64,000 nt of DNA, from positions 1,798,001 through 1,862,000 of the forward strand of contig NZ_VFOA01000001.1 of the NCBI RefSeq assembly GCF_006715865.1. The letters run 5' to 3'. The first letter of the stretch is position 1; the number at the start of each line of letters is the position of its first letter. This document shows, piece after piece, positions 36,475 through 45,232 of the stretch. The stretch is from Cellulomonas sp. SLBN-39 (GTDB lineage: Bacteria > Actinomycetota > Actinomycetes > Actinomycetales > Cellulomonadaceae). The notes beneath the pieces are model-generated. The model worked only from the letters and a program-made list of their open reading frames with translations. It was not told where the DNA came from and did not search any database. A program made the translations under genes and the position numbers.

Positions 36475-36703
36475 CGGTGCTCCATCTGCGCGGGCCGCGG
36501 GGGCGGCTGTGCTTCTTGTGGACGGTCTGACGCGTGACCTGCAGCTCGACGGCGATGTCGGCCCACGACATGCCGAGCGCGCGTGCTCGTGCCACGTGCA
36601 GGTCCTCGAGCCGGTCCGCGAGCCGGTGCAGCGCCACCACGGTGCGCAGCCCCTCCCGCGGGTCGGCCGTCGTCGCGGCGTCCTCCACCCGTTCCAGGTC
36701 CAT
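36461..36703 (-). CDS. Small helix-turn-helix regulator
   Basis: 80 aa from ATG 36703. MDLERVEDAATTADPREGLRTV, LHRLADRLEDLHVARARALGMSWADIAVELQVTRQTVHKKHSR is a helix-turn-helix with the WADIA...TRQTVHKKH recognition segment. Stop lies inside the Clp-N gene start. CAGGCT (minus, 36716-36711) lies 7 nt before the ATG and TTGACA 17 nt before that, so it is probably leaderless and autoregulated. Confidence 0.8.
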   Translation of the reverse strand: MDLERVEDAATTADPREGLRTVVALHRLADRLEDLHVARARALGMSWADIAVELQVTRQTVHKKHSRPRGPRRWSTDADL

Positions 36704-36706
36704 GCG

Positions 36707-36751
36707 TGTCAGCCTGGTCTGACATCGGTCGGATGTCAACCTGATCTGACA
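36707..36751. promoter_or_regulatory. Tandem palindromic operators on the Clp-N/HTH promoter
   Basis: Site 1, TGTCAG-N6-CTGACA (36707-36724), covers the -10; site 2, TGTCAA-N6-CTGACA (36734-36751), covers the -35 TTGACA (minus, 36739-36734). Site starts are 27 bp apart. They are the likely binding sites of the HTH protein. Confidence 0.8.
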
Positions 36752-36899
36752 TCTTTCCGGCCCGGTCCCGTGCCCTCCTCCCACGGGAGGAGGGGCGTCC
36801 CGCGCCGTTCTCCTCCGCCGGCAGGTGCTGCCGCCCCCGTCACGGTTCGTAGCGTCGCCGACGGACGCCCCCCCCGGGGCCCGACGACGAGGAGACGCG

Positions 36900-37826
36900 A
36901 TGATCGAGGTGGACGCGCTGACCAAGCGCTACGGCAGCACCACGGCGGTGGACGGGCTGACGTTCACCGCCGGGCCCGGTACCGTCACCGGGTTCCTCGG
37001 GCCCAACGGAGCCGGCAAGTCCACGACGATGCGCGTCGTCGTCGGGCTCGAACGGCCCACGTCCGGCACCGCGACCGTCGACGGGCGCCGGTTCGCCGAC
37101 CTGCCCGCGCCGCTGCACGCCGTGGGCGTCATGCTCGACGCCCGCTCCGTGCACCCCGGCCGCACGGCGTACAAGCACCTGCTCGCGATGGCGCAGACCC
37201 ACGGCATCGGCAGGGCCCGCGTGCGGGAGGTCATCGCCCAGACCGGGCTCGAACCCGCCGCGCACCGCCGCGCGGGCACGTTCTCCCTCGGCATGGGCCA
37301 GCGGCTCGGCATCGCCGGCGCCCTGCTCGGCGACCCCGCCACCCTGATCCTCGACGAGCCCGTCAACGGGCTCGACCCCGACGGCGTGCTCTGGGTCCGG
37401 CGCCTCGTCCGCGAGCTCGCCGCCGAGGGGCGCACCGTCCTGCTCTCGTCCCACCTCATGCACGAGCTCGCGCTGTGCGCGGACCGCGTCGTCGTCATCG
37501 GCCGCGGGCGCCTGCTCGCCGACGCCTCGGTGCAGGAGATGGTCGAACGCTCCGAGCGCACCGGGGTCGTGCGGGTCCGCACCGACGGCCCCGAGGCCCT
37601 CGCCCGGGCGCTCGTCGCCGCCGGCGCCCACGTCGCGACCGCGGACGGCGGCGCGCTGCACGTGCGCGGCGCGACCGTCGACGAGGTCGGCACCGCCGCA
37701 CGCCGCTGCGACGTCGCCGTCCTCGAGCTCGCCACGCAGACCGGCACCCTCGAGGACGCCTACCTCCAGCTGACCGGCGACGCCGTCGAGTACCGCACCG
37801 ACGCCCCCCGGGGAGGAGCACGATGA
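36900..37826 (+). CDS. ABC transporter ATP-binding protein
   Basis: 308 aa, ATG after GAGGAGA. Walker A GPNGAGKST, Q-loop region, signature FSLGMGQRLGIAGAL, Walker B LILDEPVNGLDPDG and H-loop SSHLMHEL. This BcrA/CcmA-type ATPase pairs with the two integral membrane proteins downstream. Overlaps the first permease by ATGA. Substrate not evident; the adjacent two-component system suggests a drug- or peptide-type efflux module. Confidence 0.93.
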   Translation: MIEVDALTKRYGSTTAVDGLTFTAGPGTVTGFLGPNGAGKSTTMRVVVGLERPTSGTATVDGRRFADLPAPLHAVGVMLDARSVHPGRTAYKHLLAMAQTHGIGRARVREVIAQTGLEPAAHRRAGTFSLGMGQRLGIAGALLGDPATLILDEPVNGLDPDGVLWVRRLVRELAAEGRTVLLSSHLMHELALCADRVVVIGRGRLLADASVQEMVERSERTGVVRVRTDGPEALARALVAAGAHVATADGGALHVRGATVDEVGTAARRCDVAVLELATQTGTLEDAYLQLTGDAVEYRTDAPRGGAR

Positions 37827-38689
37827 GCGCCCCCACCGCCGCTCCCCGCCCCGCCGCGACGACCACGCGTCCCGGGGCCGCCGGGGTCGTCGCCTCCGAG
37901 TGGACCCGGCTCGTCTCGCTGCGCGCCCCCTGGTGGACCGCCGCGGTCACGGTCGTCGTCGCCGGGATCATCACGTACCTGTCCGTCCAGGCGTCGTCGG
38001 GCGACCCCGGGTTCGACCCGATGGACTCCCTGACCACGGGCGTCGCGCTGGCGCAGCTCGGCCCCCTCGTCCTCGGTGTCCTCGCCGGGGCGGGGGAGTA
38101 CGGCACGGGCGCGTTCCGCTCCACGTTCACCGCGGTCCCGCGGCGGTGGCCGGTCCTCGCCGCCCAGGCCGTCGCGGTCGCGGTCTTCACGCTCGGGGCC
38201 GCCGTGCTGGCCACCGCCGCGAGCGTCGTCGCGCTCCTGCCCGCGGCGGCGTCCCGCGGCATCGCCGTCGACCTCACCGTCGACGCGACCCCCGGCGTCC
38301 TGGTCGGCATGGTCCTGCTGCTCGTCGGGCTCGCGCTCGTCGGCCTCGGCCTCGGCGCGCTGCTGCGCCGCAGCGTCCCCGCCCTGGTGACGGCCGTGCT
38401 GCTCGTCCTCGTCCTGCCGGTCGTCCTCACGACCGTCGGCGACCCCGGGCTCACCGCGCCGCCCACGGCCGATGCGACCGTCGAGGCCCCCGCCGTGACC
38501 CTGGCCGGCACCGTCGCGCTGCTCACCCCCGGCATGGCCGGAGGGCTGATGACCGTGCCGGCGTCCAGCGGCCCCGTCGACGGGGCCCCCGACCTGGGCC
38601 CCGTCGGTGGCGGGCTCGCCCTGGCCGGGTGGGTCGCCCTCCTGCTCGGTGCCGCCACCGTCCGCCTGACCGTCCGGGACGTCCGATGA
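37823..38689 (+). CDS. ABC transporter permease
   Basis: 288 aa with about six membrane segments and the conserved start EWTRLVSLRAPWWTAAVTVVV and GAGEYGTGAFRSTFTAVPRRWPVLAAQ. It resembles the ABC-2 type permeases that accompany BcrA-like ATPases. ATGA overlaps on both sides. Confidence 0.9.
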   Translation: MSAPTAAPRPAATTTRPGAAGVVASEWTRLVSLRAPWWTAAVTVVVAGIITYLSVQASSGDPGFDPMDSLTTGVALAQLGPLVLGVLAGAGEYGTGAFRSTFTAVPRRWPVLAAQAVAVAVFTLGAAVLATAASVVALLPAAASRGIAVDLTVDATPGVLVGMVLLLVGLALVGLGLGALLRRSVPALVTAVLLVLVLPVVLTTVGDPGLTAPPTADATVEAPAVTLAGTVALLTPGMAGGLMTVPASSGPVDGAPDLGPVGGGLALAGWVALLLGAATVRLTVRDVR

Positions 38690-39516
38690 CCACGGCCCCG
38701 CCCGCCCCGGCGGCACGGCGCGCCGGCGACGGACGGTCCGCCGTGACCCCCCGCCGCGTGCTCCGCGCCGAGCTCACCAAGCTCACCAGCGTCCCGTCGG
38801 TCGCGTGGCTCGTGGTCGGCACGGTCGCCGCCACGGCCGCCACCGCCTCCGTCCTCGGCCTGTTCGTCCGGCCCGACGACGGCCGCTCCGGCTCGTGGGT
38901 CGTCACCTCCGGCTTCGTGCTCGGCCAGCTCGGCCTGCTCGTCCTCGGCGTGCTCGTCGGCGCCGGGGAGCACACCACCGGCACCGCCCGGTCGACCTTC
39001 ACCGCCGTGCCCCGACGCCTGCCGGTCCTCGCCGCGCAGGTGGCCGTCACGACCGCCGCGGCGGCGACGACCGGGGCGCTCGCGCTCGCGGCGTCCGCCC
39101 TGGCGACCTCCGGCGCGCGCGCGGGCGGAGCCCCCGGCCTCGACCTCACCGAGCCGGGGGCCGCCCGCGCCCTGGTCGGGTTCGTCCTGGCCGGCGTCGC
39201 CGTCGCCCTGCTCGGCCTGGGGCTCGGCTCCGCCCTGCGCCGCCCCGCCGGCGCCGTCGTCGCCGGCGTGGTGCTCCTGCTGCTCGGCGACCAGGCGCTG
39301 GCCGCGAACCCCGGCCCCGTCACCGACACCGTGCGAGCCCTCCTGCCGTCAGCCGGTGCCCGCCTCCTCCAGGACGACGCGGCGCTCGCGGCCCTCGACG
39401 CCACGACCCGGGGCCCGCACCTCGGCACGTGGGGCGGCGGGGTCGTGGCCGCCGGCTGGGTGCTGGTCGCGCTCGCGGCGGCGGCCTACCGCCTGCGGCG
39501 GCATGACCTCGGGTGA
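38686..39516 (+). CDS. ABC transporter permease, paralogous to 37823
   Basis: 276 aa. Parallels the preceding gene block for block: ELTKLTSVPSVAWLVVGTVAA, GAGEHTTGTARSTFTAVPRRLPVLAAQ, and GVVLLLLGDQALA. The two permeases probably form a heterodimer with the upstream ATPase. Overlaps or adjoins the histidine-kinase gene. Confidence 0.9.
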   Translation: MTTAPPAPAARRAGDGRSAVTPRRVLRAELTKLTSVPSVAWLVVGTVAATAATASVLGLFVRPDDGRSGSWVVTSGFVLGQLGLLVLGVLVGAGEHTTGTARSTFTAVPRRLPVLAAQVAVTTAAAATTGALALAASALATSGARAGGAPGLDLTEPGAARALVGFVLAGVAVALLGLGLGSALRRPAGAVVAGVVLLLLGDQALAANPGPVTDTVRALLPSAGARLLQDDAALAALDATTRGPHLGTWGGGVVAAGWVLVALAAAAYRLRRHDLG

Positions 39517-39571
39517 CACCCGCGCGGCGGGCGTGGCCGTGCGGGCGGGCGCGGACTGGGAGAGTGGGGCG

Positions 39572-40966
39572 GTGGTGATCCGACGCGGGGGCCCGGCGCA
39601 CGTCGTCGTGCCGCGGTCCGACGAGGCGACCCCTCTCACGGAGGACCAGGTCAGCGGCGGCAGCCCCGTCGCGCGCCTGGTCAACGCCCACCCCTGGGTG
39701 CCCGACGTCGCCGCCGCCTGCCTCGTGCTGCTGGTGGGCCTCGTCGGTGCGATGTTCGCGTGGGAGGCGGCCGCCGGCGCCCAGGCCCTCGGGCTGTACC
39801 CCGAGGGCTCCGGCATCGAGGGCCGCGTCACCACGACGTGGCTCGTCGGCACCGCGGCAGGCGCCGCCCTGCTGCTGCTGCGCCGGGTCCGGCCCCTGAC
39901 CGTGACGGCCCTGCTCGTCGTCGCGTGCCTGGTGTCCCTGCTCGTCTCCGGCGTGCTGGGCGTCCTCGGCCTGTGCCTGGCGTTCGCGATGAGCACCGTG
40001 GCGGCGACGCGCGAGCCCCGCACCACGTGGGCCGTGCTCGGTGGGGTGCTCGTGACCGTGACCCTGGCGCTCTGGCGGTGGCAGGACCTGGGGCTCATCG
40101 AGATCCTCGCGTGGTTCGGGTCCGTGCCCAGCCCGACGTGGGAGCCCGAGACGTACCTCGCCCAGCCGCTGTTCTCGCCCGGCCGCCGCGCCGGCTCGGT
40201 GCTGCTGCTGCACACCCTGCTGCTGCTGGGCGTGGCCGTCGGGTCGGCCGCGCGCGCCCGCCGCCAGCACGCGCACGACCTCGTCGAGCGGTACCGCGCG
40301 CTGGTGCGCGAGCGCGACCAGGGCGCTGCGCTGGCCCGAGCCGACGAGCGCGCGCACATCGCCCGCGAGATGCACGACGTCGTGGCCCACAACCTGTCGG
40401 TGATGGTCGCGCTGGCCGACGGCGCCGACGCGGCGTTCGAGCGGGCCCCCGACCGGTCCCGCGACGCGGTCCGGCAGGTCGCGCGCACCGGCCGCGCGGC
40501 GCTGGCCGACATGCAGCGCGTCCTCGGCGCGCTCGGCCCGGTGCCCGACGCCGACCAGGCGCAGGAGCCGACGGACGTGGACCTGCCGACGGTCGTCGAG
40601 CGGTTCGGCGCCGCCGGGCTGCCGGTGCGCGCGACCGGTCTCGACGTGGCGCTGCCGCAGGACACGGCGGTGCGCCTGGCCGTGCTGCGGATCCTCGGCG
40701 AGGCGCTGACCAACGTGCTGCGCCACGCGCCGGGCTCCCCGTCGGTCGAGGTCGCGGTGCGGCGCACACCCACGACGGTGGAGGTCGACGTGGTCGACGC
40801 CGGGGGCACGCGCCCGGGTGACGGACCGGGCACGGGGCGCGGCGTCGTCGGGATGCGCGAACGGGCCGCCCTGCTCGGCGGGCACGTCGACGCCGGGCCG
40901 ACGCCCGACGGCGGCTGGCGCGTGCACGCCGTCCTGCCGGCCGACGACGACGGAGGTGCACGATGA
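39572..40966 (+). CDS. Sensor histidine kinase (HPK7/DesK type)
   Basis: 464 aa from GTG 39572 with GGAGAG upstream; an upstream ATG at 39503 overlaps the permease gene and is the alternative. Four or five N-terminal membrane segments without a large sensor domain, then HisKA_3: EMHDVVAHNLSVMVALADGAD with the phosphorylated His, and a HATPase (ALTNVLRHAPG, DAGGTRPGDGPGTGRGVVGMRERAALLGG). The family partners with NarL-type regulators, here the next gene. Confidence 0.9.
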   Translation: MVIRRGGPAHVVVPRSDEATPLTEDQVSGGSPVARLVNAHPWVPDVAAACLVLLVGLVGAMFAWEAAAGAQALGLYPEGSGIEGRVTTTWLVGTAAGAALLLLRRVRPLTVTALLVVACLVSLLVSGVLGVLGLCLAFAMSTVAATREPRTTWAVLGGVLVTVTLALWRWQDLGLIEILAWFGSVPSPTWEPETYLAQPLFSPGRRAGSVLLLHTLLLLGVAVGSAARARRQHAHDLVERYRALVRERDQGAALARADERAHIAREMHDVVAHNLSVMVALADGADAAFERAPDRSRDAVRQVARTGRAALADMQRVLGALGPVPDADQAQEPTDVDLPTVVERFGAAGLPVRATGLDVALPQDTAVRLAVLRILGEALTNVLRHAPGSPSVEVAVRRTPTTVEVDVVDAGGTRPGDGPGTGRGVVGMRERAALLGGHVDAGPTPDGGWRVHAVLPADDDGGAR

Positions 40967-41658
40967 CGACGGTGCTGCTCGTGGACGACCAGGCGCTGGT
41001 GCGGGTGGGGTTCCGGCTCGTCCTGGAGTCGGAGCCGGACCTGGAGGTCGTCGGGGAGGCGTCCGACGGCCGGGTCGCGCTCGACCAGGTTGCGGCACTC
41101 GGGCCCGACGTCGTCGTCATGGACATCCGGATGCCCGGCATGGACGGCATCGAGGCGACCCGGCGGATCGTCGCGGACCACCCGGGCTCGCGCGTCCTCG
41201 TCCTGACGACGTTCGACGTCGACGACCTCGCGTTCGGGGCACTGCGCGCCGGGGCCAGCGGGTTCCTGCTCAAGTCGGCCGAGCCGGGCGAGCTCGTCGA
41301 CGCGATCCGGACCGTCGCCGCGGGCACCGCTGTCGTGGCCCCGCGGGTGCTGCGGCGCATGCTCGACCTGTTCGCGCCCCACCTGCCGACCGGCAGCGCC
41401 GCCGCACCCGGGCCCGACCCGCGGCTGGGTGCGCTCACCCCGCGCGAGCTCGACGTGCTGCGCCTCATCGGCGTCGGCGCGTCGAACGCGGAGATCGCGG
41501 CCGACCTCGTCGTGTCCGAGACGACCGTGAAGACGCACGTGGGCAACGTCTTCGCCAAGCTCGGGGCCCGCGACCGCGTGCAGGCCGTGATCATCGCGTA
41601 CGAGTGCGGGCTGGTCGGCGGCACCACCGACCGCAGCCGCCGCGTCGGGGGTGCGTGA
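40963..41658 (+). CDS. NarL/FixJ-family response regulator
   Basis: 231 aa. Receiver domain with DVVVMDIRMPGMDG (phospho-acceptor Asp), LTTFDVDD and K in FLLKSA, then a LuxR-type helix-turn-helix LTPRELDVLRLIGVGASNAEIAADLVVSETTVKTHVGNVFAKLGARDR. ATGA overlap with the kinase. Most likely activates the ABC genes upstream. Confidence 0.95.
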   Translation: MTTVLLVDDQALVRVGFRLVLESEPDLEVVGEASDGRVALDQVAALGPDVVVMDIRMPGMDGIEATRRIVADHPGSRVLVLTTFDVDDLAFGALRAGASGFLLKSAEPGELVDAIRTVAAGTAVVAPRVLRRMLDLFAPHLPTGSAAAPGPDPRLGALTPRELDVLRLIGVGASNAEIAADLVVSETTVKTHVGNVFAKLGARDRVQAVIIAYECGLVGGTTDRSRRVGGA

Positions 41659-41712
41659 GGGAGACGTCGGGTGCAGGTCGCCCGGCGCAGCAGACCTTAC
41701 GATGATCGCGTA

Positions 41713-41731
41713 ATGTTGTCGCGACATCAGA
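41713..41731. promoter_or_regulatory. Palindrome before the ATPase gene
   Basis: TGTCGCGACA (41717-41726) is perfect, flanked by ATG/ATC. It lies 17 nt before the ATG of the ORC-like ATPase and may be an operator. Confidence 0.45.
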
Positions 41732-41742
41732 GGGGTGTCGAC

Positions 41743-42936
41743 ATGAGTGCCACGCCGGGCAAGAACCCGTACCGACCAGGCGCCGCGACGGTTCCGCTGC
41801 ACCTCGCTGGCCGCGACGTCCAGATCAAGCGGTTCCGCAAGCTCCTCGCAGGTGCCCCCGAGCTGCCGGCGAACCTGCGCCTCACCGGCCTGCGTGGCGT
41901 CGGCAAGTCCGTGCTCCTGCGCGAGCTCGAGTCGGTGGCCAACGCGTCGGGCTGGGTGGCGGCCCGTCGGCAGCTCGAGCCCCGCCACAACACGGAGGAC
42001 GAGCTCTGCGCGCTCCTGGCCGCGGTGGCCTCCGCGGCCGGGCGCCGCGCGTCCAGGCTCGGCGCGCTCAAGGGAGCCGTGACCGACGCCTGGGTCGCGA
42101 CCCGCGGTCTGCTCAACGTGACGATCGAGGACGTCACGTTCAGCCTCGCGGGTGGGGGCCAGGCGGAGACGACCCTTGCCGAAGCCCTCTTCGATGCGGT
42201 CGAGACCGCGGTGCGCAGCGGGCACGAGGGCTTCGTGCTCCTGCTCGACGAGGCGCAGGTCCTCCACGACGACACGGACCGTGGCGGCGAGCACCCGCTG
42301 TCGATGCTCGTCGCCGCGGTGAACGCCCTGCAGGAGTCCGGGCTCCCGATCGCGCTCGTGCTCTGCGGTCTGCCCACGCTCCGCGCGCACCTGCAGAAGG
42401 CACGTACCTACTCCGAGCGCATGTTCCGGGCCGAGACGATCGGCGAGCTGGAGGGCAACCCGGGTGCTGCCCGCGACGCTTTCGTCGAGCCGCTCCGGTC
42501 GACCGGAATCACGGCGGACGAGGCGCTGATCGCGCGTGTCCTCGAGGAGGTCGAGGGGTATCCCTTCTTCATCCAGCTGTGGGGTGCGGAGCTGTGGGAC
42601 GCAGCTACCAGCCTCGGCTTCGACCGATTCACCGAACAGATGCTGGACGCAATCGAGGGTCAGATCTACGAGCGCCTCGACGAGGAGTTCTACGCCGGAC
42701 GCGTCGAGACGCTGACGCCCAGCGAGCAGGACGTGCTGATGCTCTCGGGGCAGTGCCCGTACCCGCCGCTGAGGACGTCGGACATCCGGGCCCGCAGCGA
42801 CAAGAGCGACGGGAACATCAACGTCCTCATGGGGCGGCTCACCGAGCAGGGCGTCATCTACCGGATCCAGAAGGGCCAGTACGCCTACACGGCGCCGAAG
42901 TTCGCCGAGTACCTGCGCCGTCGCGCGCAGGCGTGA
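41743..42936 (+). CDS. ORC/Cdc6-like AAA ATPase
   Basis: 397 aa, ATG after GAGGGGT. N-terminal NPYRPGAATVPLHLAGRDVQIKRFRKLL, Walker A LTGLRGVGKSVLL, Walker B FVLLLDEAQ, sensor segment ALVLCGLPTLRAHL, and a C-terminal winged helix (LTPSEQDVLMLSGQ...INVLMGRLTEQGVIYRIQKGQYAYTAPKFAEYL). This AAA_16 type is found in stand-alone bacterial genes of unknown role, related to archaeal Orc1/Cdc6 and STAND proteins. No partner gene is adjacent; it ends near a terminator. Confidence 0.85.
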   Translation: MSATPGKNPYRPGAATVPLHLAGRDVQIKRFRKLLAGAPELPANLRLTGLRGVGKSVLLRELESVANASGWVAARRQLEPRHNTEDELCALLAAVASAAGRRASRLGALKGAVTDAWVATRGLLNVTIEDVTFSLAGGGQAETTLAEALFDAVETAVRSGHEGFVLLLDEAQVLHDDTDRGGEHPLSMLVAAVNALQESGLPIALVLCGLPTLRAHLQKARTYSERMFRAETIGELEGNPGAARDAFVEPLRSTGITADEALIARVLEEVEGYPFFIQLWGAELWDAATSLGFDRFTEQMLDAIEGQIYERLDEEFYAGRVETLTPSEQDVLMLSGQCPYPPLRTSDIRARSDKSDGNINVLMGRLTEQGVIYRIQKGQYAYTAPKFAEYLRRRAQA

Positions 42937-42986
42937 CGGCCGCCGGGCCGACGAGGATCCTCGGCGCGCGGGGACCCAGGTAGACG

Positions 42987-43032
42987 GGCGCCGGGTCGGT
43001 GGGCAGGGTGGCCTGCCCACCGACCCGGCGCC
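42987..43032. terminator. Perfect 21-bp bidirectional terminator
   Basis: 42987-43007 pairs exactly with 43012-43032 around the loop GTGG, between the convergent ends of the ATPase (42936) and cellulase (43056) genes. Confidence 0.9.
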
Positions 43033-43055
43033 GGGTCGTGGTCGCTCCGGGCCGG

Positions 43056-44681
43056 TCAGGACCCCGTGATGGCGGTGATGATGCCCTGCTCGGTCACCGT
43101 CGAGGTGCGGCGGTCGAACAGCGCGAACCCGTACTGGCCGTTGTGGCCGTTGTCCCAGTAGGCCGTGGCGATGCCGTACTTCTTCGCCGTGGTGACCAGG
43201 GTCCGGGCGTAGTCGGCGCGGTACCGGTCGTTCGACGCGTCGGCGAACGTCTTGTCGATCGAGCCGTACTCGCCGATGAACACCGGGTACCCGTTGGCCG
43301 TGAACCGGTCGCGCATCTTCTTCAGCTGCGCGTCCATGAAGTCCTGCTGGCCCCACGTGGACGTCTTCGCGCGGTCGGTCGCGTTCGGGCCCCACTGCGT
43401 GATGGTGCCGTCCTCGGTGCCGGCGAAGTCCCACGGGTCGTAGTAGTGCACCGAGATCATGATGCGGCGCTCAGCGGCGGGGATCGCGGTCGACCGGTAC
43501 TGGTCGGTCGGGATCACGAAGCCGTAGTTGCCGGCGGTGTAGTCGATGTTCGTGTTCCAGCCCGGCACCAGCAGCCAGCGCGAGGCGTTGTTGCCGCCGG
43601 TCTTGCGCACGGTGTCGACGAAGATCTGGTTGTACGCGTTGATGTTGGAATAGCACGGCTGCGTGGGCGCGCCGTACTGCCCGTCGAAGTTCTCGTTCAT
43701 CGACTCGAAGACCAGGCGCCCGTCGTAGGACTGGAACGTGGTGGCGACCTGCTGCCACACCTTCTGGTACTTGTCCTTGATCGGGTCCTGCGCGGACGCG
43801 TCGCAGATGAGCCAGGAGCCGCCGACGCTCTTGTACCCGTCGCCGTGCATGTTGATGACGACGTACAGGCCGCGGTCGTGGGCGAGCTTCACGACCTGCT
43901 GGATCCGGGCGAGCCAGGCGGGGTCGACGGTGTAGCTCGGCGCGGGGCCGATCTTGCCGAGGTACGACACCGGGATGCGGACGGTGTCGAAGCCCGACGC
44001 CTTGATGCGGTCGAAGATCGCGCCCGTGATCACGGGGTTGCCCCACGCGGTCTCGCTGGGCATGCCGTTGATGTTCGCCTCGAGCTGGTTGCCGAGGTTC
44101 CAGCCCTGGCCCAGCGCGGTGACGAGCTGCGTGGCGTTCAGGGTGACCGCCCCGGCCGTCGGCGTGGGGGTGGGCGTCGGGGTCGGCGTGGTCGTCGGCC
44201 GCGGGGACTGCGTGGGCGTGGCCGTGGGGGACGTCGTCGGCGACGGCGTGGGCGAGGTGGTCGGCGTGACCGCCCCGCCGGTGCACGTGGTGCCGTTGAG
44301 CGTGAACGACGTCGGCACGGGGTTGGTCGCCCCGGACGTGCCGATGAAGCCGAACGACGCGGAGCCGTTGGTGGGCAGCGCGCCGTTGTACCCGGCGTTG
44401 CGCACCGTGACCGTGGCCCCGGACTGGGTGCCGACGCCGTTCCACAGGCTGCCGATGGTCTGCCCGGCGCCGAACGAGAACCGCAGGTCCCACCCGTTGA
44501 TCGGGTCACCCAGGTTCGTGACCTGCACCGCGGCGTTGAAGCCGCCCTGCCACTGGCTGGACACCGTGTAGTCGACGCGGCAGCCCGCGGCGGCGGTCGC
44601 CGGCTGGGCGACGCTGATCGATCCGGCCAGGGCGACGGCGGCCGCCGCGGCCACCGTCAGCACCTTGCGTAGTGCGCGCAC
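43056..44681 (-). CDS. Secreted GH5 cellulase with N-terminal CBM2
   Basis: 541 aa from GTG 44681 with GAGAGGG 9 nt upstream. Signal peptide of about 32 residues, CBM2 (CRVDYTVSSQWQGGFNAAVQV, NGWDLRFSFG, SLWNGVGTQ), a Ser/Thr-Pro linker, then a GH5 (beta/alpha)8 barrel: GWNLGNQLEANINGM, TVRIPVSYLGKI, NMHGDGY, acid/base in FESMNENFDG, HYYDPWDF and nucleophile FIGEYGS. It is an endo-beta-1,4-glucanase-type enzyme for cellulose. A GAATCGATTC palindrome lies 100 nt before the start. Confidence 0.93.
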   Translation of the reverse strand: MRALRKVLTVAAAAAVALAGSISVAQPATAAAGCRVDYTVSSQWQGGFNAAVQVTNLGDPINGWDLRFSFGAGQTIGSLWNGVGTQSGATVTVRNAGYNGALPTNGSASFGFIGTSGATNPVPTSFTLNGTTCTGGAVTPTTSPTPSPTTSPTATPTQSPRPTTTPTPTPTPTPTAGAVTLNATQLVTALGQGWNLGNQLEANINGMPSETAWGNPVITGAIFDRIKASGFDTVRIPVSYLGKIGPAPSYTVDPAWLARIQQVVKLAHDRGLYVVINMHGDGYKSVGGSWLICDASAQDPIKDKYQKVWQQVATTFQSYDGRLVFESMNENFDGQYGAPTQPCYSNINAYNQIFVDTVRKTGGNNASRWLLVPGWNTNIDYTAGNYGFVIPTDQYRSTAIPAAERRIMISVHYYDPWDFAGTEDGTITQWGPNATDRAKTSTWGQQDFMDAQLKKMRDRFTANGYPVFIGEYGSIDKTFADASNDRYRADYARTLVTTAKKYGIATAYWDNGHNGQYGFALFDRRTSTVTEQGIITAITGS

Positions 44682-44780
44682 GGGTGGGGTCCCTCTCGTC
44701 AACGGGTGCCGCCGAGGCCGTGACGACCCGGCGGCGGACGCGCCATTGCATCAGAGCGCCCTCACCCGGCGCAGCAGGTC

Positions 44781-44790
44781 GAATCGATTC
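44781..44790. promoter_or_regulatory. LacI-type operator upstream of the cellulase
   Basis: GAATCGATTC, a perfect 10-bp palindrome with the central CG of LacI-family operators, 100 bp before the GTG. Variants occur upstream of the esterases at 25001 and 63966. Confidence 0.65.
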
Positions 44791-44834
44791 ACGCCCTCGC
44801 AGGCCGTGAGAGTTCTCTTAGCGACGGGGACGCC

Positions 44835-45212
44835 TCACGAGGAACGGACGAGCGCGAGCAGCTCGCTCCCGGAGCCCACCACGACGGCGTCGCCGCGCAG
44901 CTCGTCGGGCAGGTGGGCCAGCGCCGCCTCGTCGGCGACGGCCGTCGGGCACCCGACGGGCATCACCGCCAGACCCGCGTGCCGGGCGAGACGGTGGAGC
45001 ACGTCCCACCCGGCGCTCCCGGACAGGTGGTTCACCATCAGGCCGCCGACGGGGGACTGCTCGCAGCCGTAGACGTCGGCCTCCCCGTCCGGGAGCACGA
45101 GCCGCGTGCGCGACGGGTCGAGGTACGGGGCCAGCACCTCGTCGACCAGCACCGGGTCGGCCGGTGCGCCGTCCCCGTCCTGGAACCGCTGCAGGAAGAC
45201 GTCGAAGCTCAC
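44835..45212 (-). CDS. Hypothetical protein, 125 aa
   Basis: GTG 45212 has AGGGTGG upstream and gives SFDVFLQRFQDGDG, the common beginning of a family of uncharacterised proteins; ATG 45236, overlapping the stop of the hydrolase gene (ATGA), is the alternative. Body: VLAPYLDPSRTRLVLPDGEADVYG and ALAHLPDELRGDAVVVGSGSELLALV. Function unknown, possibly coupled to the upstream hydrolase. Confidence 0.65.
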   Translation of the reverse strand: MSFDVFLQRFQDGDGAPADPVLVDEVLAPYLDPSRTRLVLPDGEADVYGCEQSPVGGLMVNHLSGSAGWDVLHRLARHAGLAVMPVGCPTAVADEAALAHLPDELRGDAVVVGSGSELLALVRSS

Positions 45213-45232
45213 GGCGCCACCCTGGCACGTCG

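Noticed and set aside
39349..43434. 1361-codon open frame on the minus strand
   Set aside because: It runs antisense through the kinase, regulator and ATPase genes, has an Arg/Pro/His-biased composition typical of shadow frames in high-GC DNA, and shows no domain.
44160..44275. Direct repeats suggesting a CRISPR array or satellite
   Set aside because: They are codon repeats of the Pro-Thr linker in the GH5 protein; similar tracts at 23890 and 53850 are the linkers of the other CBM2 proteins. No spacers or cas genes.
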